Assembly (NCBI GenBank): GCA_914767715.1
Contig: OU612071.1
Coordinates: 23,867,681 to 23,931,680 of the forward strand
From: Membranipora membranacea
Lineage: Eukaryota; Bryozoa; Gymnolaemata; Cheilostomatida; Membraniporidae
Direction of reading: 5' to 3'
DNA length: 64,000 bases
Shown here: one piece after another, positions 12,059-22,316 of the stretch
Layout of the letters: every line of letters begins with the position of its first letter
Position numbering within the stretch: position 1 is the first letter of the stretch
Position numbers and translations under genes: made by a program
Notes under the pieces: generated by a model
What the model saw: the letters and a program-made list of their open reading frames with translations, nothing else
Told to the model about the DNA's origin: nothing
Database searches by the model: none

Positions 12059-12249
12059 TGAACGGAGGATACTCTGACTGGATGACTGGTGGAGATTGTT
12101 CTGTGACATGCGGATCAGGCAGACAGACCAGGCAGAGAATTTGTAATATCCCGGTACCTCAGTTTGGTGGTTCTGACTGTTCATCATCAGGCGCTGACAT
12201 ACAAAGTTTTGTATCAAGAAGAAAGATAGAAGAAAAATTGCGGAATTGA
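12059..12249 (+). pseudogene. Thrombospondin type 1 exon 3, degenerate C-terminus
   Basis: A GTGCTCAG acceptor ends at 12058. The exon encodes NGGYSDWMTGGDCSVTCGSG, a clear TSP1 start with the S-D-W and C-S-V-T-C-G-S-G motifs, then an Arg-rich stretch and Cys. The last two expected cysteines are replaced by a charged tail ending at a stop at 12247-12249. It starts in a phase different from exons 1 and 2, so the three cannot be joined simply. Confidence 0.5.
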
Positions 12250-12563
12250 ATGTATTGCGTTCCCATTCAAAAAGAGAAGATAGCCCAGATTCGAGTTCAA
12301 TATATATTATTGAGTTTGTGGCACATTATATATCCCACTGCAGAGTGCAGACACCTGAGTACACTACACCCAATAAAGCTTGTAGGAAACAAACTGAGAC
12401 TCAATCTGAAATCAAACGCTCTTTTTGAGTCAACATCACTGCCGCTGCCATTGTCATTTTGTTGTATTTTTCTTGTTATCTCTAGCAGTATGTTACGAGG
12501 TCTGTTCATATTTGAAGAATATCACTGCCTCCTGTGGATTATCATACATTTTTACACAAGCTC

Positions 12564-13769
12564 TTAAGGTAGAGACACGGGGGTCAGAAAATATGGACTT
12601 TCCATACAACGTTGGAAAGCTGCTGAGCTACTGATCGTGAATATTCCATCAAAAGAAGAATAGAAGACATTGCGTCATTTTATTAAGGAAATGAGGCCGA
12701 AAAGGCTGTTTCTAGAAAAGTGGATGGCTGGGCTAGCTTGATGGTTAGAAATTTCAAAACAGGTTGTATTTATTCTAAGAGATATAGTTAATCCTAATTT
12801 TTGATTGAAAACTATATGTGATGAGCCCAAAGTGGCTTTATACATTACAACATAATGTGCGTATTTTTTTCAATTGGACGCAATGATGTGAAACTTTAAG
12901 CAAGGATTTGTGATAGATTATTTAAGCAAGAGCCAATTGTTTTGCTATTTTCATCTGAAGGGCTGATTAAATGTCACACACCCCAAGTTTCAGCAATATA
13001 CCAAATTTATCAAGATCAGTACAGACCATCGAAGGTAGATACATTTGGAGTTGTTTTTTCCATAACGCCAAACATGCTGTCAAAAGGACCATTACTGAGG
13101 CCAGAGAATTTCTTTTTTTGAAATTTCTCACATACGAAGCCGCTTTGATAAAGCATAGTACAAACAGGAAATACCAACAGAATATGGCACTACGCATCAT
13201 TTTTCCCCGAATTTCGCACCACAAAAATTCTCTGGCCTCAGTAAGGGTCCCTTTGACAGCATGTTTGGTGTTATGGAAAAACAACTCCAAATGTATCTAA
13301 CTTTGATGGTCCGTGCTGATTTTGATAAATTAGTTATACTGCTGACATCTGGCCATCTGTGTGCCATTTAAACAGCCATTTGGTGGAAGATAGCGAAATA
13401 TTTGGCTCTCACATATTCAATCTTTCTCAAATCGTTGCTTAAAAATTCACGTTATATCTTCAAATTTAAAAAATCACACACATGACGTGACGTAAAAAGC
13501 CTTTATGGGCCCATCAAAAATTATTTTCAACCAAAAATTAGGATGAACTATATATCTAAGAAAAATTATAACCTGTTTTGAAATTTCTAGCATTCAAAGT
13601 AGCTCAGCCATCCACTTTGCTTAAACAGCCTTTTCGGCCCAATTCTTCGTTTAAATGACGCAACGTCATCCAATCACATTTTTGGTGAGCTGTTAGTGAT
13701 CAGTAGCTCGACAGCTTTTCAACGATGTATAGAACGTTCATATTGCTGACCCCCAAGTCTCTACCTTAA
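12564..13769. mobile_element. Long foldback element, copy B
   Basis: TTAAGGTAGAGACACGGGGG at the left and its near reverse complement (CCCCCAAGTCTCTACCTTAA) at the right enclose 1206 bp that is a near-complete inverted repeat. The central arms carry matching blocks around GGACCATTACTGAGGCCAGA and its complement near 13240. Open frames inside are mirror images and not genes. Confidence 0.75.
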
Positions 13770-14124
13770 AGATCAGTTCAGCCCAGCAATCTTCTGGCGC
13801 ATAGCAAGTTGTTCACTATCTAGCATGACAATGCTTTGACATATCATCGGTGATAGAAGTCAATACAACTTTGAAAGCTAAAATCATTATGCCCTGAGTG
13901 GATGCATTAAACGATGTAGTTAGATTATGTATCTCAGCAGTGGTTCCTAGATAGATATAAAATCTGTTATGCCTGATATTGCATAATTTGGTGGTTTAGA
14001 TTATTGGTGTTTGACACATGGCGACTGGTATGGCGATTAGCAAACCACTATCTGGTAGGTAGACACAGACATTCTCTGTCATATTTGCCTAATTGATGAA
14101 TTAGCCTGGGTCGCAAAGAATTAT
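13770..14124. other. Intergenic, nothing recognised
   Basis: No feature supported between the foldback element and the tandem duplication. Confidence 0.4.
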
Positions 14125-14490
14125 ATGGGGAGAGAGGAAAGCCTCCTTAGAAAATAATATATCTCTAGAGAGAATGCACATATTTGAACACTGACCAGGA
14201 GTTTAACTCAAAGATCAAGAATGGATAACAGGTGTATCTAGGTATGGTAGTGTCTCCATATCCATAGACTGACGATGCTGATAACCCCATTCTCGAGCAC
14301 ACACGCTGTTTTGATTATTGTAAACTTTGCGGATAATGGCGCTTTTTGTCTTGTGTGCACCTACTTTACATGTACATTCACTCCTTCTATGTCTTCATTC
14401 CCGACTGGCTGTCTCACTGGCTATCCATAAATACCATCGTTTTTAATGTTGATTCTGTGAATGCATGTTTGGTGTTAATATTGACACTAT
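14125..14490 (+). repeat. Tandem duplication, upstream flank of copy 1
   Basis: Matches 15862-16210 closely in the same orientation, with shared blocks GAGAGAATGCACATATTTGA, GAATGGATAACAGGTGTATC, GACGATGCTGATAACCCC and CTGTCTCACTGGCTATCCAT. In copy 2 this flank leads to the promoter of the Pro-rich secreted gene; in copy 1 it leads straight into a decayed repeat array. Confidence 0.7.
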
Positions 14491-14509
14491 TTGGCAATTC
14501 TCACCAGAA

Positions 14510-15360
14510 TGCCAGGTATCCCAATCCATCCAGGACAACCAGGGCAACCAGGTATCCCCTTCGATCCAGGTTCATCTAAATGACAGATATTCCCATCCAT
14601 TCAGACCAACCAAGACCACTAGGTATACCAATCCATCCAGGATAAAGCTGGTCAACCAGGTATCCCCTTCCATCTAGTCGAACAAGGATAACAAAGTTTC
14701 CCAATCCATAAAGATAAACCAGGGCAACAAGGTATTCCCATCCAACAAAGCAATCTAGGACGACCAGGTGTCCCATCCATCCAGGCAAAATAGCAAGACC
14801 AGTTATACAAATCTATCTAGGAAAATCAGGACAACCAGGTTTCCCCATCAAATGAGGCCAACCAGGACAAGCAAATTTCCCAATCTATTCATGTTAACCA
14901 GGATGGCCAGGTATACCGATCCTTCCAGGCAAACCAGGATAACCAGGTATGACCATCAATTCAGGCAAACCAGTAAGACCAGTTATACCCATTCATCCAG
15001 GAAACTCAGGATGACTGCCAGTTTCTTCTTCCATCTAGGCCGACCAGGACGACCAAGTATCCCTTTAAGCTAGGCAAATCAGAAAACCAGGTTTCCGAAA
15101 TTCAATCTCGGAAAGCTAGGACCACCCATCTATTACTACCAGGTATAGCCCTCAATCCAGGCAAGCCATAACCACCTGGTTTCCCCAACCATCCTGTCCA
15201 TCCGAGGCACCCAGGTTATCCCTATCATCTAGGCCAACCAGGATGACCAAGTATCCAAATCAATTCAGGATACCTGGGCAACCAGATGTCCCATCCATTA
15301 TTTCAAACCAGGGCGTCCTGGCATCCCCAACTAACCATGCTAACCAGGCAAGTTAACCCA
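14510..15360 (+). pseudogene. Decayed array of Pro/Gly-rich repeats
   Basis: About 850 bp of degenerate 27-33-bp units with the theme CCAGGTATCCCCATCCATCC, encoding variants of P-G-x-P-I-H-P-G-Q-P. Stops and frameshifts interrupt all frames. The intact gene at 16545-16910 uses the same theme (FPIHPSKPARP, PIHPGKP). This is probably the expanded, dead repeat exon of a paralogue. It is collagen-like only in being Gly/Pro-rich; a strict G-x-y period does not hold. Confidence 0.55.
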
Positions 15361-15861
15361 AAGCGTAAACACACAGCGCAAGTGAGTTTTATCCTATGGT
15401 AATGAGAAATGCTTGTTTGGTGTTTGTCATTCTTAAGTCATTATACAACTGCAGCGGTGTCCCTTGTCTTTCCGCATTCAATGGTTGAAATTATGAACGG
15501 CAAATGACCAGATTTTTAATTGCATCACTGGAACAAACAAAGATAAAATGTTTGCTTTAAATATGAAAACAGAGGTGCTATTTCATTACTTTAGTAAGTA
15601 CTTGGTGAAAATAAGACACAGAGATTCCATGCACCAACACATCAATATTATAGCAAGGAGTCATTGATTCAAGTAGAGAGCTTTAGATGTGGTAAGCAAA
15701 CCGATGGGAATCATCTCCCTGTAGAATACTGGGTTACATCTGAGGCCCCACGGCTTGGCATTATTCCCAGGCCAGATTTAATTATGATCTTCAACCAAAT
15801 CTATATCATCAAAAAAACCAAACTGGAAAAGTAGTATGCTGTTATTTTTGTTTGGGTAACT
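15361..15861. other. Intergenic between duplication copies
   Basis: No gene or element recognised. It separates the decayed repeat array from the second copy of the duplicated flank. Confidence 0.4.
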
Positions 15862-16210
15862 TCGAAAGAGGAAAGCCTCCTCATAAAATATGCCTTTAGA
15901 GAGAATGCACATATTTGACCACTGGCCAGGAGTTCAACTCAGTGATGAAGAATGGATAACAGGTGTATCTAAGTATGGGAATGTCTCCATCTCCATAGAT
16001 TGACGATGCTGATAACCCCGTTCTCGAGCACACATACTGTTTTAATTATTGTAAACTTTGCGAATAATGTCATTAATTGTCTCGTATATACCTTTCTAAC
16101 ATGTACACTTACACCTTCTATGTTTTTATTCCCGACCGACTGTCTCACTGGCTATCCATTAATACCATATTTGATGTTGATTTAGAGAAAGCATGTGTTG
16201 TGTTAATGGA
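15862..16210 (+). repeat. Tandem duplication, upstream flank of copy 2
   Basis: Partner of 14125-14490, with the blocks listed there. It lies immediately upstream of the TATA box and Pro-rich gene. Confidence 0.7.
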
Positions 16211-16305
16211 TTGCATTGAACTTTTGAATGCTATTAGAATGTGGTCAAATCATAAATATACCATAAATATGAAACAGTCAGGCGCCAACCTGCCAGAATG
16301 AAGCA

Positions 16306-16313
16306 TATAAAAG
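16306..16313 (+). promoter_or_regulatory. TATA box of the Pro-rich secreted gene
   Basis: TATAAAAG, followed about 30 bp downstream by the presumed start of a non-coding first exon (about 16336-16384, ending at a GTAGTT donor). The first intron ends at the TTTTAG acceptor at 16543, one base before the ATG at 16545. Spacing fits a TATA-driven promoter. The start site itself is inferred. Confidence 0.5.
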
Positions 16314-16544
16314 ACACCACGCTCACTGCTCTACAATCACTAATCAACAGACTTGTCAAGTTGATGTTACAAAAGTGAACTAAGGTAGTTATTTATATTT
16401 CTTATTAATTTCCTGATCTTTCTGCTTGTCTAAATAATACTTTTTAACATTGATCACTGAACACTTACTGTACATAATTGTATCATTGCTGTCGTTCTTA
16501 ATCATTATAATTGAGTTTTAGCATTTTCGATATTGTGTTTTAGA

Positions 16545-16910
16545 ATGACAAGCACAGTGATGTACTTGGTACTTGTAAGTGCAATAATACCTGCGCTGGT
16601 ACTAGATGCTCACAGTTCTGGAAAATTTGGTGGACCACAAAAGCCAGTTATCCTCTTCAAACCTGCAGGAAGAGAACGATCACATATCCCCATCCATCCA
16701 AGCAATCCAGAACGACCAGTTATACCATTTCATCAAGGCAAACCGGGACGACAATTCAAACAAATCCCTTCCAGCAGATCAGGAGGATCAAAAGGACCAT
16801 CTTTCCCTATCCATCCAAGCAAGCCAGCAAGACCAGCTAGACCCATCCATCCAGGCAAACCACGACCACGACCAGTTGGACCCATCAAACCAGGCAAGTA
16901 TATACAATAG
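16545..16910 (+). CDS. Secreted Pro/His/Gly-rich repeat protein
   Basis: A 121-residue frame whose ATG at 16545 directly follows a splice acceptor. An upstream in-frame ATG lies inside the predicted intron and is rejected. The N-terminus (MTSTVMYLVLVSAIIPALVL) is a signal peptide. The remainder is built of loose repeats around PIHPxxPxRP, rich in Pro, Lys, Arg and Gly, with no Cys, and strongly basic. It is likely an extracellular structural protein. The frame ends at a TAG in 16908-16910. However, AG|GCAAGT just before the stop is an ideal GC-type donor, so the transcript may continue into further exons. The upstream paralogue at 14510-15360 is dead. Confidence 0.55.
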   Translation: MTSTVMYLVLVSAIIPALVLDAHSSGKFGGPQKPVILFKPAGRERSHIPIHPSNPERPVIPFHQGKPGRQFKQIPSSRSGGSKGPSFPIHPSKPARPARPIHPGKPRPRPVGPIKPGKYIQ

Positions 16911-17310
16911 AAACAGTTTATTCTACTGTAAATGAGATATACTCTTTCAAACAAACTCTTCAGACAAATCATCTGTACAGCACTGTGTCTTGTCTTTCTG
17001 CTTTCAATAGTTGCAAACAGAGCACGTGCAGTGCTAAGGTGAAGCTCTTTAATTGCACTTCTGGTACATTTGAGATGAGAAAGTTGGGTAAAATTTGAGA
17101 GAGACGCTGTTGCAACGGAAAATATGTAAGGGTTACATTCAGCGTACAGAAAGAAAAGTCACATGATCCTCAAATATACTGAAGATGATACATTTAAGGG
17201 ACGAAATAGCTATAATCTTACATTACGTGCATAGTGAGAATGATGATAATGAAATTGTTTTTTGGAAGAACCAATTTATGCTGACAATGTTTAAATGTTT
17301 GTTTTCGTTA
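16911..17310. other. Gap between Pro-rich gene and sushi exons
   Basis: No feature supported. If the GC donor at the end of the Pro-rich exon is used, this is an intron. Confidence 0.35.
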
Positions 17311-17509
17311 TGTTCAATCCCACTAACAAATCTAGTAAATGGTCAGATCCCAACAGGAGATTTTGCCGTGGAAAGCCAAGCCATCTTTACATGTGATGAC
17401 GGCTATTTCTTTTATCGGGCTGAAACCTCAAATGAATTGATACTCACATTCAGGGTGGAATGTCTCGACACAGGGATGTTTGAGGCTGTAGAAATCCGAC
17501 AGTGTTCAG
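17311..17509 (+). CDS. Sushi (CCP) exon a
   Basis: Encodes a sushi module with four cysteines: CSIPLTNLVNGQIPTGDF, an FTCDDG second Cys, a VEC third Cys and a final QC before a GTTAGT donor at 17510. Sushi modules occur in secreted and membrane receptors and adhesion proteins. Unlike its two neighbours it has no AG directly before the module. The nearest acceptor is TTTTTTGGAAG at about 17267, which would add a hydrophobic leader (MLTMFKCLFSLC); that could instead be a signal peptide starting a new protein. The exact 5' end is uncertain. Confidence 0.55.
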
Positions 17510-17669
17510 GTTAGTTATTTCAGAAAATTGCGCAGGTGACCATTTTCAGCAATATGGCTACTTCAATTGATCGCGGTTATGAAATTTCTGTTTTGATAAC
17601 GATTTTCATGTTCCTGTTGAGACATGATTTTATGTCAATTAGTCAAAAAATATCTTTCATTTAATGCAG

Positions 17670-17876
17670 AAATCAGATGTGCAAGCCCAGTAACGAATCT
17701 AGTGAATGGTCATATCCCAACAGGAGATTTTGCTGTGGGAAGAAATGCTACACTTACATGTGATGACGGCTTTTCCTTTAATCGAGATGACTCTTCTAAT
17801 GAAGTGATACGGGAATTCAGCGTTGAATGTCTCAACACAGGGCTGTTTGAGGTTGTAGATATCCCAGTGTGTTCAG
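17670..17876 (+). CDS. Sushi (CCP) exon b
   Basis: A TTTAATGCAG acceptor ends at 17669 and a GTTAGT donor starts at 17877. The 207-bp exon is phase 1 at both ends, the usual phase for shuffled sushi modules. It encodes EIRCASPVTNLVNGHIPTGD followed by TLTCDDG, VECLNTG and PVCSG, giving the four sushi cysteines. It is highly similar to exons a and c, so the three arose by local duplication. The intron sequences flanking b and c are also similar. Confidence 0.7.
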
Positions 17877-18047
17877 GTTAGTTAGTTTAGGTGACAAAAA
17901 TGTGCAGGTGTAAACTTTCCATCAGGCCTACTTCCATTGATCGTGTTAATGAAATTTCTGTTTTGATAACGATTTGCATGCTCCTGTTGAGACATAATTT
18001 TATGTCAATTATTTAAAAGATATCTTTCATTGATTGATTGATTGCAG

Positions 18048-18251
18048 AAATCAGATGTACAAGCCCAGTAACGAATATAGTGAATGGTCAGATCCCAACA
18101 GGAGATTTTGCTGTAGGAAGCCAAGCCACCTTCACATGTGATGACGGCGTTTTCTTTGACCTTGATGCAACCAATGGAATCACCCGGATAATCAGCGTGC
18201 AATGTCTCATCACAGGGATGTTTGAGGATGTAGATATCCCACAGTGTTTAG
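18048..18251 (+). CDS. Sushi (CCP) exon c
   Basis: An ATTGATTGCAG acceptor ends at 18047 and a GTTAGT donor starts at 18252; 204 bp, phase 1 at both ends. It encodes EIRCTSPVTNIVNGQIPTGD, then FTCDDG, VQCLITG and QCLG. It is closely related to exons a and b. The usual sushi Trp near the fourth Cys is absent in all three, an oddity of this group. Confidence 0.7.
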
Positions 18252-18404
18252 GTTAGTTTGATAAATTGAATAATAATTTGCGAGTTCAACAAAAGGCCAT
18301 AATTCTAGCGAACAAGTTTCATGAAACATTGCAGTTTCTTACAATGCAAGTTATCTTTCATTGGAGGCACATAATGGCAATGTCTCTTTTTTAACTATTG
18401 GCAG

Positions 18405-18437
18405 AGGTCAGATGTAAAAACTTATTTGAATACTCAT
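18405..18437 (+). pseudogene. Truncated fourth sushi exon
   Basis: A TATTGGCAG acceptor is followed by EVRCKNLFEYS and a stop, matching the start of the sushi exons (EIRCTSPVTN). The rest of the module is missing. A hAT element is inserted about 230 bp further on. Confidence 0.45.
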
Positions 18438-18671
18438 AGCTTGTGATAGTAGCAGCCACTTCAGTCGCTGTCAGTGAATTTGCAATAATGTGTTGTGCGT
18501 GTGGCTTGATTGGCATTTATGGAGGAGACGAGGTGTATTATGTTGAATGACAGTAGATTTATGCAGTAATTGAGTCTTTTTTTTCATTGGCTTTCTAGAA
18601 GTTCATCTTCATGTTATCTTTTGCTAAAATGAATGAGTCCTATTAAAACAAAACAGTTTAGCAGATTTTAG

Positions 18672-20883
18672 CAGTGGTGTCCCAAGGCCCCAACGAGCCC
18701 CAACGCCGTTTGGGAAAGAGATTTTGGCCCATACACAACCCCAACGGTCGTTGGGGAAAGAAAATTTGTTTATTAGTCATTTTTGTATCATCATTTATGT
18801 GGTCACTTTGTGCAGCTGACAAGCTCCTGACCGTAACTACAACTGTTACTAAGGAAGTACAGTAGCGAGTAGGTACCTATTGTGGTAAAGGCACTGTATA
18901 GCCTGGGTTTTCCAACAAAATGAAAGTTCTGCTGAGCACTGATCAAGACCTATCTATATTTTTATGTTATGAATCTTAGAGACTGAGGCTAGGTCAAGGT
19001 TATTTTTAAATGAAAAGAAAGATTTTTTCTTTCATACATGCATTCATTCCCCATGAAATATGGACATTCCCCATGAAATATGGAGAAGAAACAACAGGGT
19101 TTATTTAGGTTCTTTAAAAGGTTAGTATTCATCTCTATTCCATGATGGGGTATGTGTTTACTTACACAATCTTCCCTGGCTGAACATACAAACAACAATG
19201 TCCATTTCCATTTATTATGAGGATGAGAAAGGAAAACTGTTGGCCCAAGGACAGTGACACACTACACTTACTGCGCCTTTGCTTTGGGATCACCGATCAT
19301 AATCATATTTTCAATGTTATCATCATGGCAAAAAGGGAGGAAGACTGTCTCACACACTGAATTAGATTCTTCTCTTAGAACGGAAATAGTATCATAGCGT
19401 TATACGGTTAGGACACTAAACACAAGGACCCATCTGACTGTTATCTGATTGGCTGTCCCTAGTAGCATGAATAATTAGCCTGAGAAATTGTCTTGTTTAC
19501 AAAATTGCAAACAGTAATTATACCCCTACAGTGTCGATGATTAGGGCATTTCTAGATTGCTACTAGGGACTGGCTATTTTTGCAAGCCCTTTGTTTTGCA
19601 AAAGAAAGCTAATGATGCTATTCCAGATATGGAATTCAATGGTCTCAAAGGATAATTGGTCAGTCTAGTCTATTATTCTTCCAGTCATCCTTCCAATGCA
19701 AGGAGCCTGGGTTCTGTGGTGTGGTCTGTCATCTTGACATGACTGACAGGCTTTGATAGATAGTAGACCATTAGTTAGTGTTTGATTGGGCTCAATTTTT
19801 CTGAAACCATTGCTGTCCATGTCCATGGTTTCCTGCTGTTGCAGAATTAGAAATGAATGTCACATGAGGAATAACTAACAACAAAGCAGTTCTCCCGCGA
19901 TCATGTAGGCCTACGTATGCCATCTTCTTGGAATCAATCCTCGCCGAGATACATGCTTTCATTTATATTCCATCACCTAAAACACTACACTGGGAAAGAA
20001 CACAGAATCATTTAATGCAAAGCTGCATCGATTGACACACAGCATCGAAGGAAGCTCATTTGTGTAGAGAGATATGCTTTATTATTGCCTCATATATCTT
20101 TTCAGATGTAGGTTGGGTTGGAGGTTTACAATAGAAAATACTGATGAGCTTCCTGTGCTGCACCGTTATTTATTGCACGTATTAATTGAATCCACAATTG
20201 ATATTTTAGTTCTTAGAGCGAAGACAGCTGCTGCTGATGATCCGGCTGATGATGCCACAGTTGAGCCGCTGCTTCCTGGGTAAGTAACTATATTGTCCAT
20301 ATGCTTGGCCAGGCCCAGCGAGTTTGTTTTGTCTGTAAAGATGTTGATTACCCTTCAGTGCTGTGAGGCAAATAAGACAGTAAGTACATAGATGCACAGT
20401 GATAATAAAAAGAGCCAACAAGACTAGGCTCGCTACATGATGTCATTTTTCAGGTGCAGCCTCATTTAAGTTTTATAGTCAGAGCAAAACCTGTCTCCTG
20501 TGAATGTAGACGGTACTGCTTATATAAACATATCTGACCTTATGAAGCAGTCTGACATCACCCTTCTCATTTAGATGATGCAGTGTTATGAATGCATGTA
20601 AAGATGTAAACTTTATTATGTTTTATAGAACTGGTGATGTAAATGGAGAAGCTCTTTCAACTTCAACAAAATTCTCTGCTCCCGTTGACCGTATGGTTGA
20701 AATGTAAGTAAATATACATCTAGTGGCCCTATCAGCATGAAAAGATAGTCGATAGTTATATCCATAATCCAACTCTTAGCCTGTAGTGTAGGGCATGGGC
20801 AGTCTCTATATATTTATTGCAGCTACAGCATGAATTTTTTCAATATTTTGCAACTGAGAAGCTTTTTCTCTGGGACACCACTG
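18672..20883. mobile_element. hAT-type DNA transposon, 2.2 kb, with intact 8-bp target duplication
   Basis: The left terminus CAGTGGTGTCCCA and right terminus TGGGACACCACTG are perfect 13-bp inverted repeats. They are flanked by identical 8-bp direct repeats GATTTTAG at 18664-18671 and 20884-20891, the length hAT elements make. Near the left end CCCCAACG occurs several times, including a palindrome CCCCAACGGTCGTTGGGG (about 18740-18757), as expected for subterminal transposase-binding repeats. No transposase is recognisable, so it is non-autonomous. It carries two exon-like segments, described separately. Confidence 0.8.
20106..20703 (+). CDS. Two exon-like segments inside the hAT element
   Basis: Segment 1 (20106-20279) lies between a CTTTTCAG acceptor and a GTAAGT donor; its C-terminal part is acidic (TAAADDPADDATVEPLLPG). 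Segment 2 (20629-20703) lies between a TTTTATAG acceptor and a GTAAGT donor and continues in phase (TGDVNGEALSTSTKFSAPVD). Segment 2 ends in phase 2, the phase that the acceptor of the propeller exon at 21270 requires, so splicing from the transposon into that gene is possible on paper. Read through the donor it ends at once at a TAA. I do not recognise the protein; it may be chance. Confidence 0.35.
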
Positions 20884-20910
20884 GATTTTAGTTTATACTT
20901 GTTTTTACAG

Positions 20911-21141
20911 AGAGTCCTGAAATCTCCAATCCTGTACGGATCAACAGACTCCGGAGTTCCTTGATCGGTGAGATATTCTTATTGTATTTAGTTATTCAAG
21001 TGCAGACCGGTTTTTATTTGAAACTACATATTAATTTAAAATGGTGTTTTTATAAGTCTTTTTTCTCACCTTCAAATGCAATTTTTACAGAGAGACATTG
21101 GGATCCAATTGCTGTCAGAATCCTCAATTTAGATTTCATAT
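20911..21141 (+). CDS. Two small phase-1 exon candidates
   Basis: Exon 20911-20967 (acceptor TTTTTACAG, donor GTGAGA) encodes SPEISNPVRINRLRSSLI. Exon 21091-21141 (acceptor TTTTTACAG, donor GTAAAC) encodes RHWDPIAVRILNLDFI. Both are multiples of three and phase 1 at both ends, like the sushi exons upstream, but not the phase 2 needed by the propeller exon at 21270. Their gene membership is unresolved and I recognise no domain. Confidence 0.3.
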
Positions 21142-21269
21142 GTAAACAATACGCTTGCCAGTCACATGACTCAATCTGATCTCTATGAATCAATGATAGT
21201 GTATATATACTGGTATATAAGTGTAATGTGTTATCACCATACAATGCTGATTTTGTTCTTTGTTCACAG

Positions 21270-22316
21270 ATTAGAGCGTTCTCAACAAATAAATTTCGCC
21301 TTGTCTACCCGTGTCGTATCCGTTATGGAAGAAGATCAGAGCCGACCCGGGTACATAATGTATTCTCAGGGAGCCGCACTTCTGACTACCAATGGGGAGG
21401 ATACAATGGTTATTGCTGGGGATACAAACCGGCGTGGTTTCAGGGATGGGACTGGGGCCGATGCTCGATTCGATTTTATTAATGCATTCGCACAGATCGG
21501 CGGAGATCTTGTGGTAGTTTTGGATGAAAGTAACGGTAATTGTATCAGGCGAGTCAATAGCATTTCGGGAGAGACTTCACTCTTCAGTGGGAACTGTGAA
21601 GATGAAGGTAAAAGTATTGATGGTGATGCTACATCTGCTAGGTTCGGCATAATGATTTCTTTAGTAATAGATCAAGCTAACCCCAGCCAGATTTTGGTTC
21701 TTGAGCAAGATACAGCCCGTATCAGATCTGTGGACCTGGAAACTGGAGATGCCGGCACGTTCTACCCTGCTCCTGGACAGTCCAATATCTTTATCCCATT
21801 TAGACCAATTCATTTATTACAGGGCTCCAATAACAACCTGTACATCTCATCTACAACTGCAATTTTCGAGGTAACGTATGAAAAACGTCTTGGCACAGTG
21901 ATCGCAGGGTCGCGAATGAGTAACGGCATTGAGATCAGAGATGGTACCCTCCTCGACTCTTACTTCTCTGTCCCTAGAGGGAAAGTTTTTCTATGTTACT
22001 CCACCCTACTTGTAGCTGACACTTCAGCTGACAACATCCGATTGGTCGATCTGGGATCAGACAAGGTTGTGACCTTGGATGTTAGCTCTGGGTGCCGTGG
22101 GGCAGCCTCTCTTCTAGTAACTAATGATTCACTGTACGTTGGGACCTTTATCGGCATCCAACAGTTTCTGCGTAAGTACCATAATGTTATTTGATGCATC
22201 ACTTTTGTTAAAGATGGTTATATCAAACATTTATTAATTGTTATTTATTTTCAGCATCCTTTTGGTTGGTAGTTAATATCAGTTTTAATCTCATATTTTT
22301 CAGTGCCATAGCTTGA
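21270..22316 (+). CDS. Beta-propeller (NHL-like) protein with hydrophobic C-terminal tail
   Basis: A 902-bp exon (21270-22171) starts after a TTGTTCACAG acceptor and encodes repeated blades typical of NHL/six-bladed propellers: a TMVIAGD...GFRDGTGADARF unit, then LVVVLDESNGNCIRRV, ILVLEQDTARIRSVDLETGD, LYISSTTAIFEV, LLVADTSADNIRLVDLGSD and a final SLYVGTF blade edge. Such propellers bind proteins or glycans. A GTAAGT donor at 22172 joins in phase to exon 22255-22316, which adds PSFWLVVNISFNLIFFSAIA and a stop. This hydrophobic end suggests membrane anchoring or a GPI signal. The start exon is unresolved: phase fits the segment within the upstream hAT, not the nearer exons. Blade order resembles the membrane-distal exons of the kinase receptor at 63502-64000. 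Confidence 0.6.

Noticed and set aside
12967-13300. Overlapping 107-109-codon frames on both strands with similar sequences
   Set aside because: They are mirror images produced by the foldback element; no gene signals.
14346-15073. Several 70-101-codon frames over the repeat array
   Set aside because: Short frames of decayed repeats in mixed phases; described as one pseudogene.
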